A stretch of DNA of 64,000 nt from Winogradskyella arenosi (GCF_003337305.1 NZ_QPJO01000005.1:282954-346953); one strand, 5' to 3'; counted from the first letter of the stretch, positions 9,575-19,970 are shown. The notes: a model not told the origin generated them from the sequence alone. Numbers and translations are program-made.

Positions 9575-12154
9575 TTAAGCCGAATTACGACTCGCATTAA
9601 TATTTCCGAATAAAGATCTAGTGACCATTTTTTCAAATATCTTAATTTGCTCTTCGTCTCGCACTTCTGCTTTCTCCAATTCTTGAATTTTCTTTAAAGC
9701 ATATTGCTGTATTGTTAATAACGGTAGCACAATAGATTCGCGCATAGCAATTGATGCCTTACCTGAAGGCTCTTCTTGCATCAATTCCGTGTACCCTGTT
9801 AATTTCAGAATTAAACGTTTAGACGTCTCATATTCTTCATTAATAAGATTCCAGAATTCTCCGTATTCTTCATCTTCAGACATATAACGTGTTAAATCAA
9901 AGAATGATTTAGACAAGGACATCATACTGTTTTCAATTAAAGTCTTAAAGAAGTTAGAGGTTTTAAACAGTTCTTGAACTTTATCAAACTCCCCAGCATC
10001 TTCATAATGCTTTAAAGCCGTACCCACACCAAAGAATCCAGGGACGTTTTGCTTTAATTGACTCCAAGACCCTACAAACGGAATCGCTCTTAGGTCTTCA
10101 AAAATTAAACCTTCAGACTTACCACGTTTAGATGGGCGACTTCCAATATTCGTTTTAGCATAGTACTTAAGCGTACTCATATGCTCTAAATACGAAATAA
10201 ATTTAGGATGCGCTTTAAAGGCCGCATAAGCCTCATAACTACGCTCCGCCAAATCGGTCATTACCTTTCTGTTCTCTGGGTGCATGGTTAAATCGACCTC
10301 ACTTAAACTATTATCAATACCAGAACTAATCAGTTGTTCTAAATTATACTGAGACGACTCTAAGGTTCCGAAATTAGAACTAATTGTTTGTCCCTGTATA
10401 GTTAACTGAACTTCTTTATCTTCAATTGTTGGTCCTAAAGAAGCATAGAAATTATGCGTTTTTCCACCACCACGAGCAGGAGGTCCACCACGTCCATCAA
10501 AGAATATAACTTTGATTCCGTTTTCTCTAGACACTTTTGTAAGATTTTCTTTTGCCTTAAAGATAGCCCAATTGGCCATTAAGTACCCACCATCTTTTGT
10601 TCCATCACTGAAACCAAGCATAATGGTTTGCTTATTACCACGAGCCTTAAGGTGTGCCGCATATTCTGGGTTGGCATATAATTCTGCCATTACCTTAGGT
10701 GCATTTTCTAAATCTGTAATCGTTTCAAAAAGCGGTCCTATATCTACCGTTAAATCATCTTGAAATGCAACCAACTTTAACATAGCAAATAATTGCATCA
10801 CATTTAAAGTGGTTTGGTTGTTACTAATAATATAACGGTTGGCTGCCGCTTCTCCATTCTGTTCTTGAATGGTTTTAATCGCTTTCATGGTTTCTAAGGC
10901 CATCAGGGTTTCTTCATCTTTTATAAGCGATAAATCTATTGAACCTTCAACTTTAGACAGAATTTCTATCTGTTCGTTTTCTGGTAAATCGTGATAATTC
11001 TTAGGAAAAATAGAACTTCCACTTTCAATAAGTGCATTCACCATATCGTTAAAGAATTGCGCATGTTTACGGCTATCTTGTCTGATATCTAAATTCGCAA
11101 AATGGAATCCAAAAAGATGAGTCTTGTTGATTAAGCTATTTAATTCATCGGCATATAAAGACTGATGTTTCGCTCTCACAATACTTTTGATCGCTTTTAA
11201 TTCTGAAACAAAAAAGTCTAGCGTTAAATCAGATGGTTTTTCAATAACCAAATTATAGAGCTCTTGCTCTAAATGCGCCATACGCTCTTCAACACCTTGG
11301 AACGTCAGTTTTCTTTTTAATTCCCTGATGCTTCCGTAATAACTTTTTACAATGGAGTTCTTTAACCTATCTGCCACTTTTAAAGTGATCTCTGGAGTTA
11401 CAAATGGGTTTCCATCTCGATCTCCACCAGGCCAAAACCCAACATTGATAATACTATTATCTATGTGTTCGCCTTCAAAAATATTCTGCTGAATATAATC
11501 GTAAATATCTCCGAAAGATTTATAAAAGACATTCTGAAGGTACCATATAAGACTGATTGCCTCATCATAAGGCGTAGGCTTTTTATGTTTAAAGAACGGT
11601 GTTTTACCAAGCTGCGCTAAGAGATCATTAATCTTAAGCAAATCGTTTTGACGAATGGCTTCTGTAAGGTCTGTAATAATCCCTAAAACCGACCCAGGAT
11701 AAAACTGCGTAGGGTGCGCTGTTAAAACGATACGCACTTTAAATTCTTCTAAGTATTTTTTTAAGGTCTCTAGTTTATTATCTGCAGTAACCGTTTCCTT
11801 CAAACTTCTTAAGGTACCGATACCATCCATATTATTTACAATTGGAAATGCAGCATCTTCAATAGCATCAAATAAAACGACCTGTCTTTCGATATACTGA
11901 ATAAATCGAAACAACAAGTTAATCTGACTTTCTGAAGAACGTCGTGCTTGGTATTTATCAAAAAAAGTGTTTACAATCGTCGTAGGATCATCACGGTTTT
12001 CAAAGCCTTTATGGCAAGTTTCATGAAACAGAGGCAAGAGCGCGCCTGTTTTTGTCACTGTATCAAACGGCAATGTCATAAATATACTGTTGTAAATCTG
12101 ATATTTAGACAAGACGTTCTGATTAAAACGTGTTAATTTTGGTTGTGTAGGCAT
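9575..12154 (-). CDS. ppc: Phosphoenolpyruvate carboxylase
   Basis: 859 residues, near family length. It makes oxaloacetate from phosphoenolpyruvate and bicarbonate, replenishing the TCA cycle. The catalytic His147 lies in LTAHPTQ, and the glycine-rich phosphate loop reads FFDGRGGPPARGGG, a variant of the more usual GRGGSIGRGG. The protein ends INASRNSA, while many family members end in NTG. It begins 12 bases after leuB stops on the same strand, so it may be read through from the leucine operon. No allosteric site was judged. I am confident of the function. Confidence 0.95.
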   Translation of the reverse strand: MPTQPKLTRFNQNVLSKYQIYNSIFMTLPFDTVTKTGALLPLFHETCHKGFENRDDPTTIVNTFFDKYQARRSSESQINLLFRFIQYIERQVVLFDAIEDAAFPIVNNMDGIGTLRSLKETVTADNKLETLKKYLEEFKVRIVLTAHPTQFYPGSVLGIITDLTEAIRQNDLLKINDLLAQLGKTPFFKHKKPTPYDEAISLIWYLQNVFYKSFGDIYDYIQQNIFEGEHIDNSIINVGFWPGGDRDGNPFVTPEITLKVADRLKNSIVKSYYGSIRELKRKLTFQGVEERMAHLEQELYNLVIEKPSDLTLDFFVSELKAIKSIVRAKHQSLYADELNSLINKTHLFGFHFANLDIRQDSRKHAQFFNDMVNALIESGSSIFPKNYHDLPENEQIEILSKVEGSIDLSLIKDEETLMALETMKAIKTIQEQNGEAAANRYIISNNQTTLNVMQLFAMLKLVAFQDDLTVDIGPLFETITDLENAPKVMAELYANPEYAAHLKARGNKQTIMLGFSDGTKDGGYLMANWAIFKAKENLTKVSRENGIKVIFFDGRGGPPARGGGKTHNFYASLGPTIEDKEVQLTIQGQTISSNFGTLESSQYNLEQLISSGIDNSLSEVDLTMHPENRKVMTDLAERSYEAYAAFKAHPKFISYLEHMSTLKYYAKTNIGSRPSKRGKSEGLIFEDLRAIPFVGSWSQLKQNVPGFFGVGTALKHYEDAGEFDKVQELFKTSNFFKTLIENSMMSLSKSFFDLTRYMSEDEEYGEFWNLINEEYETSKRLILKLTGYTELMQEEPSGKASIAMRESIVLPLLTIQQYALKKIQELEKAEVRDEEQIKIFEKMVTRSLFGNINASRNSA

Positions 12155-12166
12155 TTTCTTTTAAAA

Positions 12167-13285
12167 TTAAATTATTGTAGACTGCCCTAAATGAATGTTT
12201 TTGAAATTGAGATTGGAATCTTTTGGATGAAAAAGAAAATCTTCAATAAAATCACCCACATTAGCAGTCGTTACTGTGTTTACTACCGAATTTATATCCG
12301 AAGTTGTGATGTTTAATTTTAATGATTTTTCTACAGCTAACCTAATTAATTCGGCTTCATTATGTAAATCGAAATGACTCAGTAACATAGCGGCCGATAA
12401 AATTGAAGCGATTGGGTTAGCAATTCCTTTATTCGCCGCTTGCGGAAAAGATCCGTGAATTGGCTCAAACATAGCGTACTTATCACCAACAGAAGCTGAG
12501 GCTAACAAGCCTATAGACCCACCAATAACACTAGCTTCATCACTAATAATATCGCCAAACATATTCTCGGTTAAAATAACATCGAACTGTTTTGGGTTTA
12601 AAATCATTTGCATTGCCGCATTATCTACAAACAAGAAGTCTAAAGTGACATCTGGATATTGCTCTGCGACCTCCTTAACAACTTTACGCCATAATCTAGA
12701 GGTTTCTAACACATTGGCTTTATCTACTAAGGTTACCTTATGGTTTCTATGCTCTGCAGCAACAAAAGCCAAATGCGCAACACGCTCAATTTCTTCACGC
12801 GAATACGCACAAAGATCTGACGCCGAGTTCCCATCTTTAGAAAGGGTTTTATCTCCAAAATAGATTCCTCCTGTTAATTCTCTATAGATAGAAATATCCG
12901 TCCCTTCAATAATATTTTTCTTTAAAGGCGACTTATCTAACAACGTGTTATAAGCTTTTACAGGTCTGATGTTAGCATACAATCCCAATTCCTTACGCAA
13001 CTTAAGTAAGCCTTGTTCTGGACGTACTTTTGCTGAAGGGTTATTATCGTACTTAGGATCGCCAATAGCTCCAAACAAAATAGCATCACTTTTTTTACAT
13101 AATTCTAAAGTTTCTTCTGGCAAGGCGTCATTGTGCTTATCAATAGCAACTGCACCAACATCTGCCGTTGTAAATTTAAAATTATGATTAAATTCTGAAG
13201 CAATTGCTTTCAAAGCTTTTACAGCCTGATTTGTAACTTCTGGACCTATACCATCTCCTGGTAAAACTGCTATATTTAATTTCAT
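12167..13285 (-). CDS. leuB: 3-isopropylmalate dehydrogenase
   Basis: 372 residues, complete. It oxidises and decarboxylates 3-isopropylmalate to 2-oxoisocaproate with NAD, the third step of leucine synthesis. It opens with the family start LPGDGIGPEV. The substrate-binding arginines lie in the LRKELGLYANIRP stretch, and the metal and NAD site is in the VDNAAMQMILNP and HGSFPQAANKGIANP region. HGSFPQAANKG differs slightly from the common HGSAPDIAGKG, as I would expect in Bacteroidota. Fourth gene of leuACDB, 9 bases after leuD. Cytoplasmic. Confidence 0.95.
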   Translation of the reverse strand: MKLNIAVLPGDGIGPEVTNQAVKALKAIASEFNHNFKFTTADVGAVAIDKHNDALPEETLELCKKSDAILFGAIGDPKYDNNPSAKVRPEQGLLKLRKELGLYANIRPVKAYNTLLDKSPLKKNIIEGTDISIYRELTGGIYFGDKTLSKDGNSASDLCAYSREEIERVAHLAFVAAEHRNHKVTLVDKANVLETSRLWRKVVKEVAEQYPDVTLDFLFVDNAAMQMILNPKQFDVILTENMFGDIISDEASVIGGSIGLLASASVGDKYAMFEPIHGSFPQAANKGIANPIASILSAAMLLSHFDLHNEAELIRLAVEKSLKLNITTSDINSVVNTVTTANVGDFIEDFLFHPKDSNLNFKNIHLGQSTII

Positions 13286-13294
13286 TTTTATAGA

Positions 13295-13885
13295 CTAATA
13301 TATTTTTTGAGCTTCAAAAGCTTCAATTAATTCTTTATTATTCACAAGATAGTCAATATCATCATAACCATTGATCATACAGGTCTTTTTATAGGCGTCA
13401 ATTTCGAAATTTTCTGATAAATCCGAATCTTTCACCGAAATGGTTTGCTTTTCAAGGTTGACAATCAACTCCGTTTCAGGATTAGACCCAATTAATTGAA
13501 GAATGTCACTTAAAAATTTTTCGGACACCTGCACAGGCAACAAACCGTTGTTTAAGGCATTCCCTTTAAAAATATCTGCAAAAAAGCTAGACACCACAAC
13601 TTTGAATCCGAAATCGGTAATGGCCCAAGCGGCATGTTCCCTACTTGATCCACACCCAAAATTATCTCCGGCAACTAAGATTTTTCCTGAATACCGAGCG
13701 TCGTTCAATACAAAATCTGTATTTACGGTACCATCTTTATGATACCTCCAGTCTCTAAATAAATTATCTCCAAATCCTTTTCTATCGGTCGCTTTTAAAA
13801 AACGTGCCGGTATAATTTGATCTGTATCCACATTTTCTATCTGTAATGGAATAGCTTTAGATTGTAAGGTTGTAAATTTTTCCAT
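13295..13885 (-). CDS. leuD: 3-isopropylmalate dehydratase, small subunit
   Basis: 196 residues, the swivel domain that completes isopropylmalate isomerase with LeuC. The motif [14 protein letters not shown] near residues 18-31 and the loop [16 protein letters not shown] near 73-88 are family hallmarks; the latter carries the substrate-binding Ser and Arg. The start codon overlaps the leuC stop by one base (TAATG type), which favours coupled translation and equal amounts of the two subunits. Complete and unremarkable. Confidence 0.95.
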   Translation of the reverse strand: MEKFTTLQSKAIPLQIENVDTDQIIPARFLKATDRKGFGDNLFRDWRYHKDGTVNTDFVLNDARYSGKILVAGDNFGCGSSREHAAWAITDFGFKVVVSSFFADIFKGNALNNGLLPVQVSEKFLSDILQLIGSNPETELIVNLEKQTISVKDSDLSENFEIDAYKKTCMINGYDDIDYLVNNKELIEAFEAQKIY

Positions 13886-15267
13886 TAATTTAAATGCTTT
13901 GTTATATCAATAATTTTTCCTTCTACAGCCGTTGCTGCAGCGACTAAAGGACTGGCTAAAATTGTACGAGACCCTTGCCCTTGACGTCCTTCAAAATTTC
14001 TATTAGAGGTTGAAACACAATATTCGCCTTGCGGAATCTTATCGTCATTCATCGCTAAGCATGCAGAACAACCTGGCTGACGCAGCTCAAATCCGGCTTC
14101 ATCAAAAATTGTTTTTAAGCCTTCTTCTATTATTTGATGCTCTACCTGTTTACTTCCAGGAACTAACCAAGCCGTAACATTATCGGCCTTTTTCTTGCCT
14201 TTAATATATTGGGCTGCCACTCTAAAATCTTCAATTCTAGAATTGGTACAACTCCCGATAAACACATAATTAATAGGCTTATCTACTAAACGTTCTCCCG
14301 CTTTAAAATCCATATAAGCTAAAGACTTTTTAAAGGATGGGTTCTCATCCTCAGGGATAGCTTCAGAAATTTTAATTCCCATTCCTGGGTTTGTCCCATA
14401 GGTAATCATAGGCTCAATATCTTCAGCATCAAAACTATATTCCTTATCAAAAGAGGCATCAGCATCGGTTGGCAAGGTTTTCCAATAGGCTACTTTTTTA
14501 TCAAAAGCCTCTCCTTCGGGCGCAAATTTTCGACCTTTAATATAATTGAAAGTCGTATCGTCAGGTGCAATCATCCCCCCTCGAGCTCCCATTTCAATAC
14601 TCATATTACAGACAGTCATACGACCTTCCATACTCATCTCTTCAAAGACATTTCCGGCGTATTCACAAAAATATCCGGTCCCTGAATTGGTTCCTAGTTT
14701 TGAAATTATATATAGGATGACGTCTTTAGGTAAAACGCCTTTTTTTAATTTACCATTTACGGTAACTCTTAAGCTCTTAGGTTTGGTAAGCAATAAACAT
14801 TGACTTGCAAAAACTTGCGCCACTTGGCTGGTTCCTATACCAAAAGCAATGGCCCCAAACGCACCATGGGTTGACGTGTGACTATCGCCGCAGACCATGG
14901 TTAATCCCGGTTGAGTCACCCCTAGCTCAGGAGCCATCACATGCACAATACCGTTGTATTTATGTCCTAGTTGGTATAATGTGATATTATTTTTTTTACA
15001 ATTTTCTGATAACTGCTCTAACTGCTTTCTAGAAAGGGCATCTTTAACAGGCTTATCTTGATTTAAAGTTGGCGTGTTATGATCTGCCGTAGCAACAATT
15101 TGGTTAGGCCTAAATATAGGAATTCCGCGTTCCTCCAATTCATTGAAAGCCTGCGGACTTGTTACCTCATGTATTAAGTGTTTATCGATATATAGAATCT
15201 GTGGCCCGTTATCTATGGCATCTACCACGTGTGCATCCCAAACTTTATCAAATAGTGTTTTTCCCAT
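13885..15267 (-). CDS. leuC: 3-isopropylmalate dehydratase, large subunit
   Basis: 460 residues, aconitase-type catalytic subunit. It interconverts 2- and 3-isopropylmalate using a 4Fe-4S cluster. The cluster cysteines are in [12 protein letters not shown] and in GCSACLAMN. The N-terminal catalytic region contains [14 protein letters not shown] and [14 protein letters not shown]. It lies 3 bases after leuA and overlaps leuD by one base, so the three are tightly coupled. Cytoplasmic and likely oxygen-labile, as the family is. Confidence 0.95.
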   Translation of the reverse strand: MGKTLFDKVWDAHVVDAIDNGPQILYIDKHLIHEVTSPQAFNELEERGIPIFRPNQIVATADHNTPTLNQDKPVKDALSRKQLEQLSENCKKNNITLYQLGHKYNGIVHVMAPELGVTQPGLTMVCGDSHTSTHGAFGAIAFGIGTSQVAQVFASQCLLLTKPKSLRVTVNGKLKKGVLPKDVILYIISKLGTNSGTGYFCEYAGNVFEEMSMEGRMTVCNMSIEMGARGGMIAPDDTTFNYIKGRKFAPEGEAFDKKVAYWKTLPTDADASFDKEYSFDAEDIEPMITYGTNPGMGIKISEAIPEDENPSFKKSLAYMDFKAGERLVDKPINYVFIGSCTNSRIEDFRVAAQYIKGKKKADNVTAWLVPGSKQVEHQIIEEGLKTIFDEAGFELRQPGCSACLAMNDDKIPQGEYCVSTSNRNFEGRQGQGSRTILASPLVAAATAVEGKIIDITKHLN

Positions 15268-15270
15268 AAA

Positions 15271-16446
15271 TTAAGCTGAAATTATTTGTTGATAGACATT
15301 ACTTGTCTCGATAATTTGATGTATATCATTATCATTGATTTCTTTTTTACGATCGGCAAAGCTTAAAAAATTAGAATAAACGTCATCTAATTGCAACTTC
15401 GTAAGCTCATACCCTACATTCTTTGCTCTATAGGCCAAGGCCGCTCTACCGCTTCGTGCTGTAAGCACAATGGCAGACTCTGTAACCCCAACATCCGCTG
15501 GATTTATAATTTCATAGGTCTCCCTATTTTTAATTACACCATCTTGATGAATTCCAGAACTATGCGCAAAAGCATTAGCGCCCACAATAGCTTTATTGGG
15601 TTGAGTGTAAATCCCCATACTCTCACTCACCAATTGGCTCGTCCCATAAAGCATAGAGGTATTAATATTAGTTTCTAAATTAAGGTATGGATGCTGTTTT
15701 AACACCATTACAACTTCCTCTAAAGCAGTATTACCAGCACGCTCACCAATACCATTAATAGTGCACTCTATTTGACGCGCGCCACTAATGACACCTTCAA
15801 TAGAATTTGCAGTCGCCAAACCTAAATCGTTATGGCAGTGGCAAGATAATATGGCTTTTTCAATTCCCTTTACATTTTCCTTAAGGTATTTTATTTTAGC
15901 ACCATACTCACTTGGCAAACAGTACCCTGTAGTATCAGGAATATTTAAAACGGTAGCTCCGGCTTTAATTGCCGCTTCACAAACCCGAGCGAGATACTCA
16001 TTGTCGGTCCTCCCAGCATCTTCAGCATAGAACTCAACATCCTCTACAAAAGACTTTGCATATTGTACAGCTTTAAAAGCACGCTCAATAATCGCCTCTT
16101 TATTCGACTTAAATTTATGTTTTATATGTAAATCTGAGGTTCCAATCCCAGTATGAATTCTTGCAGTCTTTGCCTTTCTTAAAGATTCAGCAGCCACTTT
16201 TATATCGTTCTCAACAGCACGTGTTAATCCACAAACAGTAGCATTTTTTACAATCTTAGAAATGGCTTCTACAGACTTAAAATCTCCAGGACTAGATACA
16301 GGGAATCCAGCCTCAATGACATCTACTCCCAACAGATCTAATCGCTCTGCAATTATGACCTTTTGTTCTGAATTAAGCTTACAACCAGGGACTTGTTCCC
16401 CATCTCGCAAGGTAGTATCGAATATTTGAATACGGTTATTAGACAT
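15271..16446 (-). CDS. leuA: 2-isopropylmalate synthase, short form
   Basis: 391 residues. It condenses acetyl-CoA with 2-oxoisovalerate, the entry to leucine synthesis. The catalytic TIM barrel is clear: [13 protein letters not shown] at the start and [15 protein letters not shown] in the middle carry the metal ligands, followed by [16 protein letters not shown]. The protein stops after the linker region, so the C-terminal leucine-binding regulatory domain found in about 500-residue LeuA proteins is absent. Feedback control by leucine must be weak or work otherwise. Its place at the head of leuCDB argues against citramalate or homocitrate synthase. Confidence 0.92.
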   Translation of the reverse strand: MSNNRIQIFDTTLRDGEQVPGCKLNSEQKVIIAERLDLLGVDVIEAGFPVSSPGDFKSVEAISKIVKNATVCGLTRAVENDIKVAAESLRKAKTARIHTGIGTSDLHIKHKFKSNKEAIIERAFKAVQYAKSFVEDVEFYAEDAGRTDNEYLARVCEAAIKAGATVLNIPDTTGYCLPSEYGAKIKYLKENVKGIEKAILSCHCHNDLGLATANSIEGVISGARQIECTINGIGERAGNTALEEVVMVLKQHPYLNLETNINTSMLYGTSQLVSESMGIYTQPNKAIVGANAFAHSSGIHQDGVIKNRETYEIINPADVGVTESAIVLTARSGRAALAYRAKNVGYELTKLQLDDVYSNFLSFADRKKEINDNDIHQIIETSNVYQQIISA

Positions 16447-16585
16447 TTATCAAAATATATTTATAGTATTGTCTTACGAATATATAGATTGAGTTTGCCT
16501 TTAAATACCGATCTTAGTGCAACTTTACGATGTTCAGTTTAAAAAAAATATCATAAATAGCTGATTTACAGTATTATAAACCATT

Positions 16586-18145
16586 TTGCAATTGATAACT
16601 AAAGACCAAAAAGATAATTTATTCTCATTAGTTAAGTCCTTAACTAAATCTGAAAAGCGTCAGTTTAAACTGTACGTGGGTCGTCTTGGAGTGAATTCGG
16701 ACTCCAAATTTTTAAATTTATTTAATTTCTTAGACAAGGCGAAGGCTTATAATGAAAGTGCCATTTTAAAGAGTGGCATTGTAAAAAAGCAGCAACTCGC
16801 CAATGTAAAATCGCATTTATACAAGCAAATCCTAATCAGCTTAAAACTGAGCCCTTCGCATCAAAATGTAAGATTACAGATTAGAGAGCAACTCGATTTT
16901 GCTTCTATTTTATACCATAAAGGCCTTTACAAGCAAAGCCTTAAAATTTTAGATAAAGCGAAAGAGTTGGCCATTGTTAATGAGGAAAAGAATTCGGCTT
17001 TTGAAATTGTAGAGCTTGAAAAAGTTATCGAATCCCAATACATTACTAGAAGTATCAGCACACGCGCCGATGAACTCGCCGTACAAGCTAAAGAACTGAG
17101 CACCCTTAATGTTATTGCCAGTAAACTCTCTAACTTATCGCTTCAACTGTATAGTAATATTCTTAAAACAGGCTATGTAAAAAACGAAGATGAAGCCACC
17201 ATGGTAATCAATTACTTTAACAAGCAGCTTCCTAAAGTTAATGTTGAAGATTTAGGTTTTCGTGAAAAATTATGGCTTTATAAAGCCAATTTATGGCAGA
17301 GTTTTTTACTTCAAGATTTTCTGAATTGTTTTAAATACGCTTTAAAATGGGTGGATTTATTTTATCAGAATCCAAGTATGATTAACCTTAACCCAGTATT
17401 TTTCTTAAAAGGAAATAACTACCTCCTTGAGGCACTTGTATTCATTGGAAATAAAAATAAATTCTTAGAAAAATTCACCGAATTTGAGACTACAGTGCAG
17501 CATCCTAATTTTCCTCAAGATGAAAATGTAGCAAGCTTAGTTTTTCTTTACACCAATTTTCATCGTATTAATAAACATTTTATTGACGGTAGTTTTGAAG
17601 AAGGTTTAAGTCTTATCCCAGCCATTGAAAAAGACCTTATTCCTTTTGGTGAAAAAATTGACCAGCACCATAAAATGATCTTTTACTATAAGTTTGCCAG
17701 TCTTCATTTTGGTGCCGGAAACAATAAAGCCTGTATTAAATATCTGGATAAAATTATTTCGAACAAATCGCTCTCCATGCGCGAAGACCTCTTGTGTTTT
17801 TCTAGGGTCCTAAATCTTGTTGCACATTACGAAGCCGGATTAGACTACCACTTAGAAACGTTATTACGAAGCACTTATAAATTTTTAATTAAGATGAATG
17901 ACCTCCATGAGGTACAAAAGGAAATGATTAAATTTATTAGAGGCTTACAAGACATTTACCCCCACGATCTTAAAGATGCCTTTAGAGCCTTACACAAAAC
18001 ATTAAAGACGTTTGAAGACCATCCTTACGAGCGTCGCGCCTTCTTATATCTCGATATTATTTCTTGGTTGGAGAGCAAAATAGAGAATAAGCCTGTAGCT
18101 GAAATTATTAGAATTAAATATTTAGCAAAAAACAATCTCTTTTAA
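16586..18145 (+). CDS. Uncharacterised helical-repeat protein
   Basis: 519 residues, starting with TTG at 16586; an in-frame TTG two codons later is the only close alternative, and no ATG lies near. I recognise no named family. The sequence is predicted helical almost throughout, rich in Lys, Leu and paired helices spaced like tetratricopeptide repeats (for example LDFASILYHKGLYKQSLKIL near residue 110), with no signal peptide or membrane segment. The N-terminal third (KSLTKSEKRQFKLYV) is basic. It stands alone between divergent leuA and the SAM riboswitch. A cytoplasmic scaffold or protein-binding role is only a guess from the fold. Confidence 0.7.
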   Translation: MQLITKDQKDNLFSLVKSLTKSEKRQFKLYVGRLGVNSDSKFLNLFNFLDKAKAYNESAILKSGIVKKQQLANVKSHLYKQILISLKLSPSHQNVRLQIREQLDFASILYHKGLYKQSLKILDKAKELAIVNEEKNSAFEIVELEKVIESQYITRSISTRADELAVQAKELSTLNVIASKLSNLSLQLYSNILKTGYVKNEDEATMVINYFNKQLPKVNVEDLGFREKLWLYKANLWQSFLLQDFLNCFKYALKWVDLFYQNPSMINLNPVFFLKGNNYLLEALVFIGNKNKFLEKFTEFETTVQHPNFPQDENVASLVFLYTNFHRINKHFIDGSFEEGLSLIPAIEKDLIPFGEKIDQHHKMIFYYKFASLHFGAGNNKACIKYLDKIISNKSLSMREDLLCFSRVLNLVAHYEAGLDYHLETLLRSTYKFLIKMNDLHEVQKEMIKFIRGLQDIYPHDLKDAFRALHKTLKTFEDHPYERRAFLYLDIISWLESKIENKPVAEIIRIKYLAKNNLF

Positions 18146-18184
18146 TGAGATTTCCATAAAAACATCACAAATTCTATAATTAAT

Positions 18185-18216
18185 TTGGATTTCTAAATTT
18201 TGTGTTGCAATATTTG
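18185..18216 (+). promoter_or_regulatory. Candidate promoter of the riboswitch-metY unit
   Basis: AATATTTG (18209-18216) is one base off TAnnTTTG and lies 21 bases after a TTG (18185-18187). Transcription would begin near 18222, just before the riboswitch. Confidence 0.45.
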
Positions 18217-18246
18217 TATTCACAAAGTTCAAACACTTACTGAAAT

Positions 18247-18366
18247 GTTATCAAGAAAGGTGGAGGGAATGACCCTATGAAGCCTTAGCAACCCTTAGAT
18301 TTACTAAGAAGGTGCTAAATTCTACTTAATTTTTAAATTCATTAATTTAAGAATTGGATAGATAAC
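18247..18366 (+). ncRNA. SAM-I (S-box) riboswitch
   Basis: The conserved S-box core is legible: AAGAAAGGTGGAGGGAATGA then CCCTATGAAGCC, TTAGCAACCC, and later AAGGTGCTAAATTCT. The closing P1 helix pairs GTTATC (18247-18252) with GATAAC (18361-18366). It senses S-adenosylmethionine in the leader of metY, so it should lower homocysteine synthesis when SAM is plentiful. The 3' half before P1 closes (18325-18355) is very AT-rich. The start codon is 146 bases away, so control by termination is likelier than direct blocking of ribosomes. Confidence 0.93.
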
Positions 18367-18372
18367 TCAAGA

Positions 18373-18403
18373 CTAATTACTCATCTGTAGTTAGCATTTT
18401 CTT
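18373..18403 (+). terminator. Possible expression-platform hairpin of the riboswitch
   Basis: CTAATTAC (18373-18380) pairs with GTAGTTAG (18387-18394, one G-U pair) around TCATCT, followed by CATTTTCTTT. It directly follows P1. A weak, AT-rich stem, so tentative. Confidence 0.4.
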
Positions 18404-18512
18404 TATAATATTTTTCTATTAAGTTCGCTTCACGCTTCGATTCCATTCGAAATTTATTTGAAGCTTATTTGGCTTTTGGTTTAATCTTTTATTAACTCAA
18501 AAACTTAGAAAA

Positions 18513-19811
18513 ATGAGTACACAAAAATTCGCAACCCAAGCGTTGCACGTAGGACACGACGCTAGTCAAACTTCAGGAACTAGAGCAGTTCCAATTTACC
18601 AAACCTCATCGTATGTATTTAAGGATTCTGACGAGGCCGCAGGGCGCTTTAACCTATCAGTTCCGGGTTACATTTACACCCGTTTAAACAATCCTACCAA
18701 CGACATTTTAGAGCAGCGTTTAGCCGCTTTAGAAGGCGGTATTGCTGCAGTGGTCACCGCATCAGGAACCTCAGCGATTTCCACAACATTACTCACATTA
18801 TTAAGAGCAGGAGATCATATCGTAGCATCGAGTAGTTTATATGGAGGCACCTATAATTTATTAAGTGTAACCTTACCAAGACACGGTATTACGACCACTT
18901 TTGTAGACCCTTCAGATCCGGAAGCTTTTAAAGCAGCAACCCAAGAAAATACAAGAGCCTTTTTTGTAGAATCTTTAGGAAATCCTAAATTAGACGTTCT
19001 CGATTTAGAGGCCATTTCAAAGCAAGCCAAAGCCTTTAAAGTTCCGCTTATCGTTGATAATACGGTAGCAACGCCTTACCTCTTAAGACCTATTGAGCAT
19101 GGAGCTAATATTGTTATTCACTCCTTAACCAAATATATTACCGGAAACGGCACCTCATTAGGGGGCGTTATTATAGATGCAGGAACTTTTGATTGGACCA
19201 ATGGAAAATTCCCGGAATTTACAGAACCTTCTGCCGGCTATCATGGTTTAGTCTATAGTGAAGCTATTGGCGCCGCTGCTTTTATTGCAAAAATTAGAGT
19301 GGAAGGTCTACGTGATTATGGTGGTGCACTAAGTCCATTTAATGCATTTCAAATTATACAAGGTCTTGAAACTTTAGAACTTCGTATTCAGAAACACAGC
19401 CAAAATGCCTTAGAACTTGCGCAATGGTTAGAAACACAGCCTGAAGTGACTTGGGTAAATTACCCAGGTTTAAAATCGAGCAAATACAATGACCTAGCAC
19501 AAAAATACCTCCCTAAAGGTCAAAGTGGCGTGGTTACTTTTGGAGTAGAAGGTGGTTATGAAGCGGCAAAAACCATTGCAGATACCACTAAGTTATTCTC
19601 GTTACTAGCTAATATTGGCGATACAAAATCGTTAATTATTCACCCTGCAAGTACCACACACCAACAACTTGATGATGCGGCACAAAATGCTACGGGAGTA
19701 ACAAAAGATCTTATTCGTTTATCGGTAGGTATTGAAGCCATTGAAGATTTAAAAGACGATTTAAAAGAAGCCTTTACAGCTGTAAAACAAAAGCTATCAC
19801 TTCAAGATTAA
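18513..19811 (+). CDS. metY: O-acetylhomoserine sulfhydrylase
   Basis: 432 residues, the usual length for the large Cys/Met-metabolism PLP family. It makes homocysteine from O-acetylhomoserine and sulfide, by-passing cystathionine. The PLP lysine is Lys207 in VIHSLTKYITGNGTSLGG. The N-terminal QALHVGHDASQTSGTRAVPI and the VTASGTSAI loop are typical. The SAM riboswitch upstream and metX downstream give strong support for the methionine role over cysteine synthesis. Cytoplasmic, homotetramer by family. Confidence 0.94.
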   Translation: MSTQKFATQALHVGHDASQTSGTRAVPIYQTSSYVFKDSDEAAGRFNLSVPGYIYTRLNNPTNDILEQRLAALEGGIAAVVTASGTSAISTTLLTLLRAGDHIVASSSLYGGTYNLLSVTLPRHGITTTFVDPSDPEAFKAATQENTRAFFVESLGNPKLDVLDLEAISKQAKAFKVPLIVDNTVATPYLLRPIEHGANIVIHSLTKYITGNGTSLGGVIIDAGTFDWTNGKFPEFTEPSAGYHGLVYSEAIGAAAFIAKIRVEGLRDYGGALSPFNAFQIIQGLETLELRIQKHSQNALELAQWLETQPEVTWVNYPGLKSSKYNDLAQKYLPKGQSGVVTFGVEGGYEAAKTIADTTKLFSLLANIGDTKSLIIHPASTTHQQLDDAAQNATGVTKDLIRLSVGIEAIEDLKDDLKEAFTAVKQKLSLQD

Positions 19812-19835
19812 ATTTAGACCCTCAATTTAAATTCT

Positions 19836-19920
19836 AAAAGTTTTCAAACTGCTAATAAGCTTAAAAACATCCATGCTATATAATGATGCTTTAAGACCTT
19901 AGCACAGTTTGAAAACTTTT
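19836..19920 (+). repeat. 85-nt inverted repeat between metY and metX
   Basis: A perfect 16-bp outer stem AAAAGTTTTCAAACTG (19836-19851) pairs with its complement at 19905-19920. Inside, CTAA/TTAG, CTTAAA/TTTAAG and CATC/GATG continue the pairing with small bulges. The whole folds as one long hairpin whose end lies 50 bases before the metX ATG. It has no U-run directly after a GC stem, so it is not a normal terminator. It may be a processing or stability element that lowers metX relative to metY, or a small non-autonomous mobile element. Confidence 0.75.
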
Positions 19921-19970
19921 AATCAGGATTACTTAAGACACTTAGGCTTATCTCTTAGCACAATACAAAC

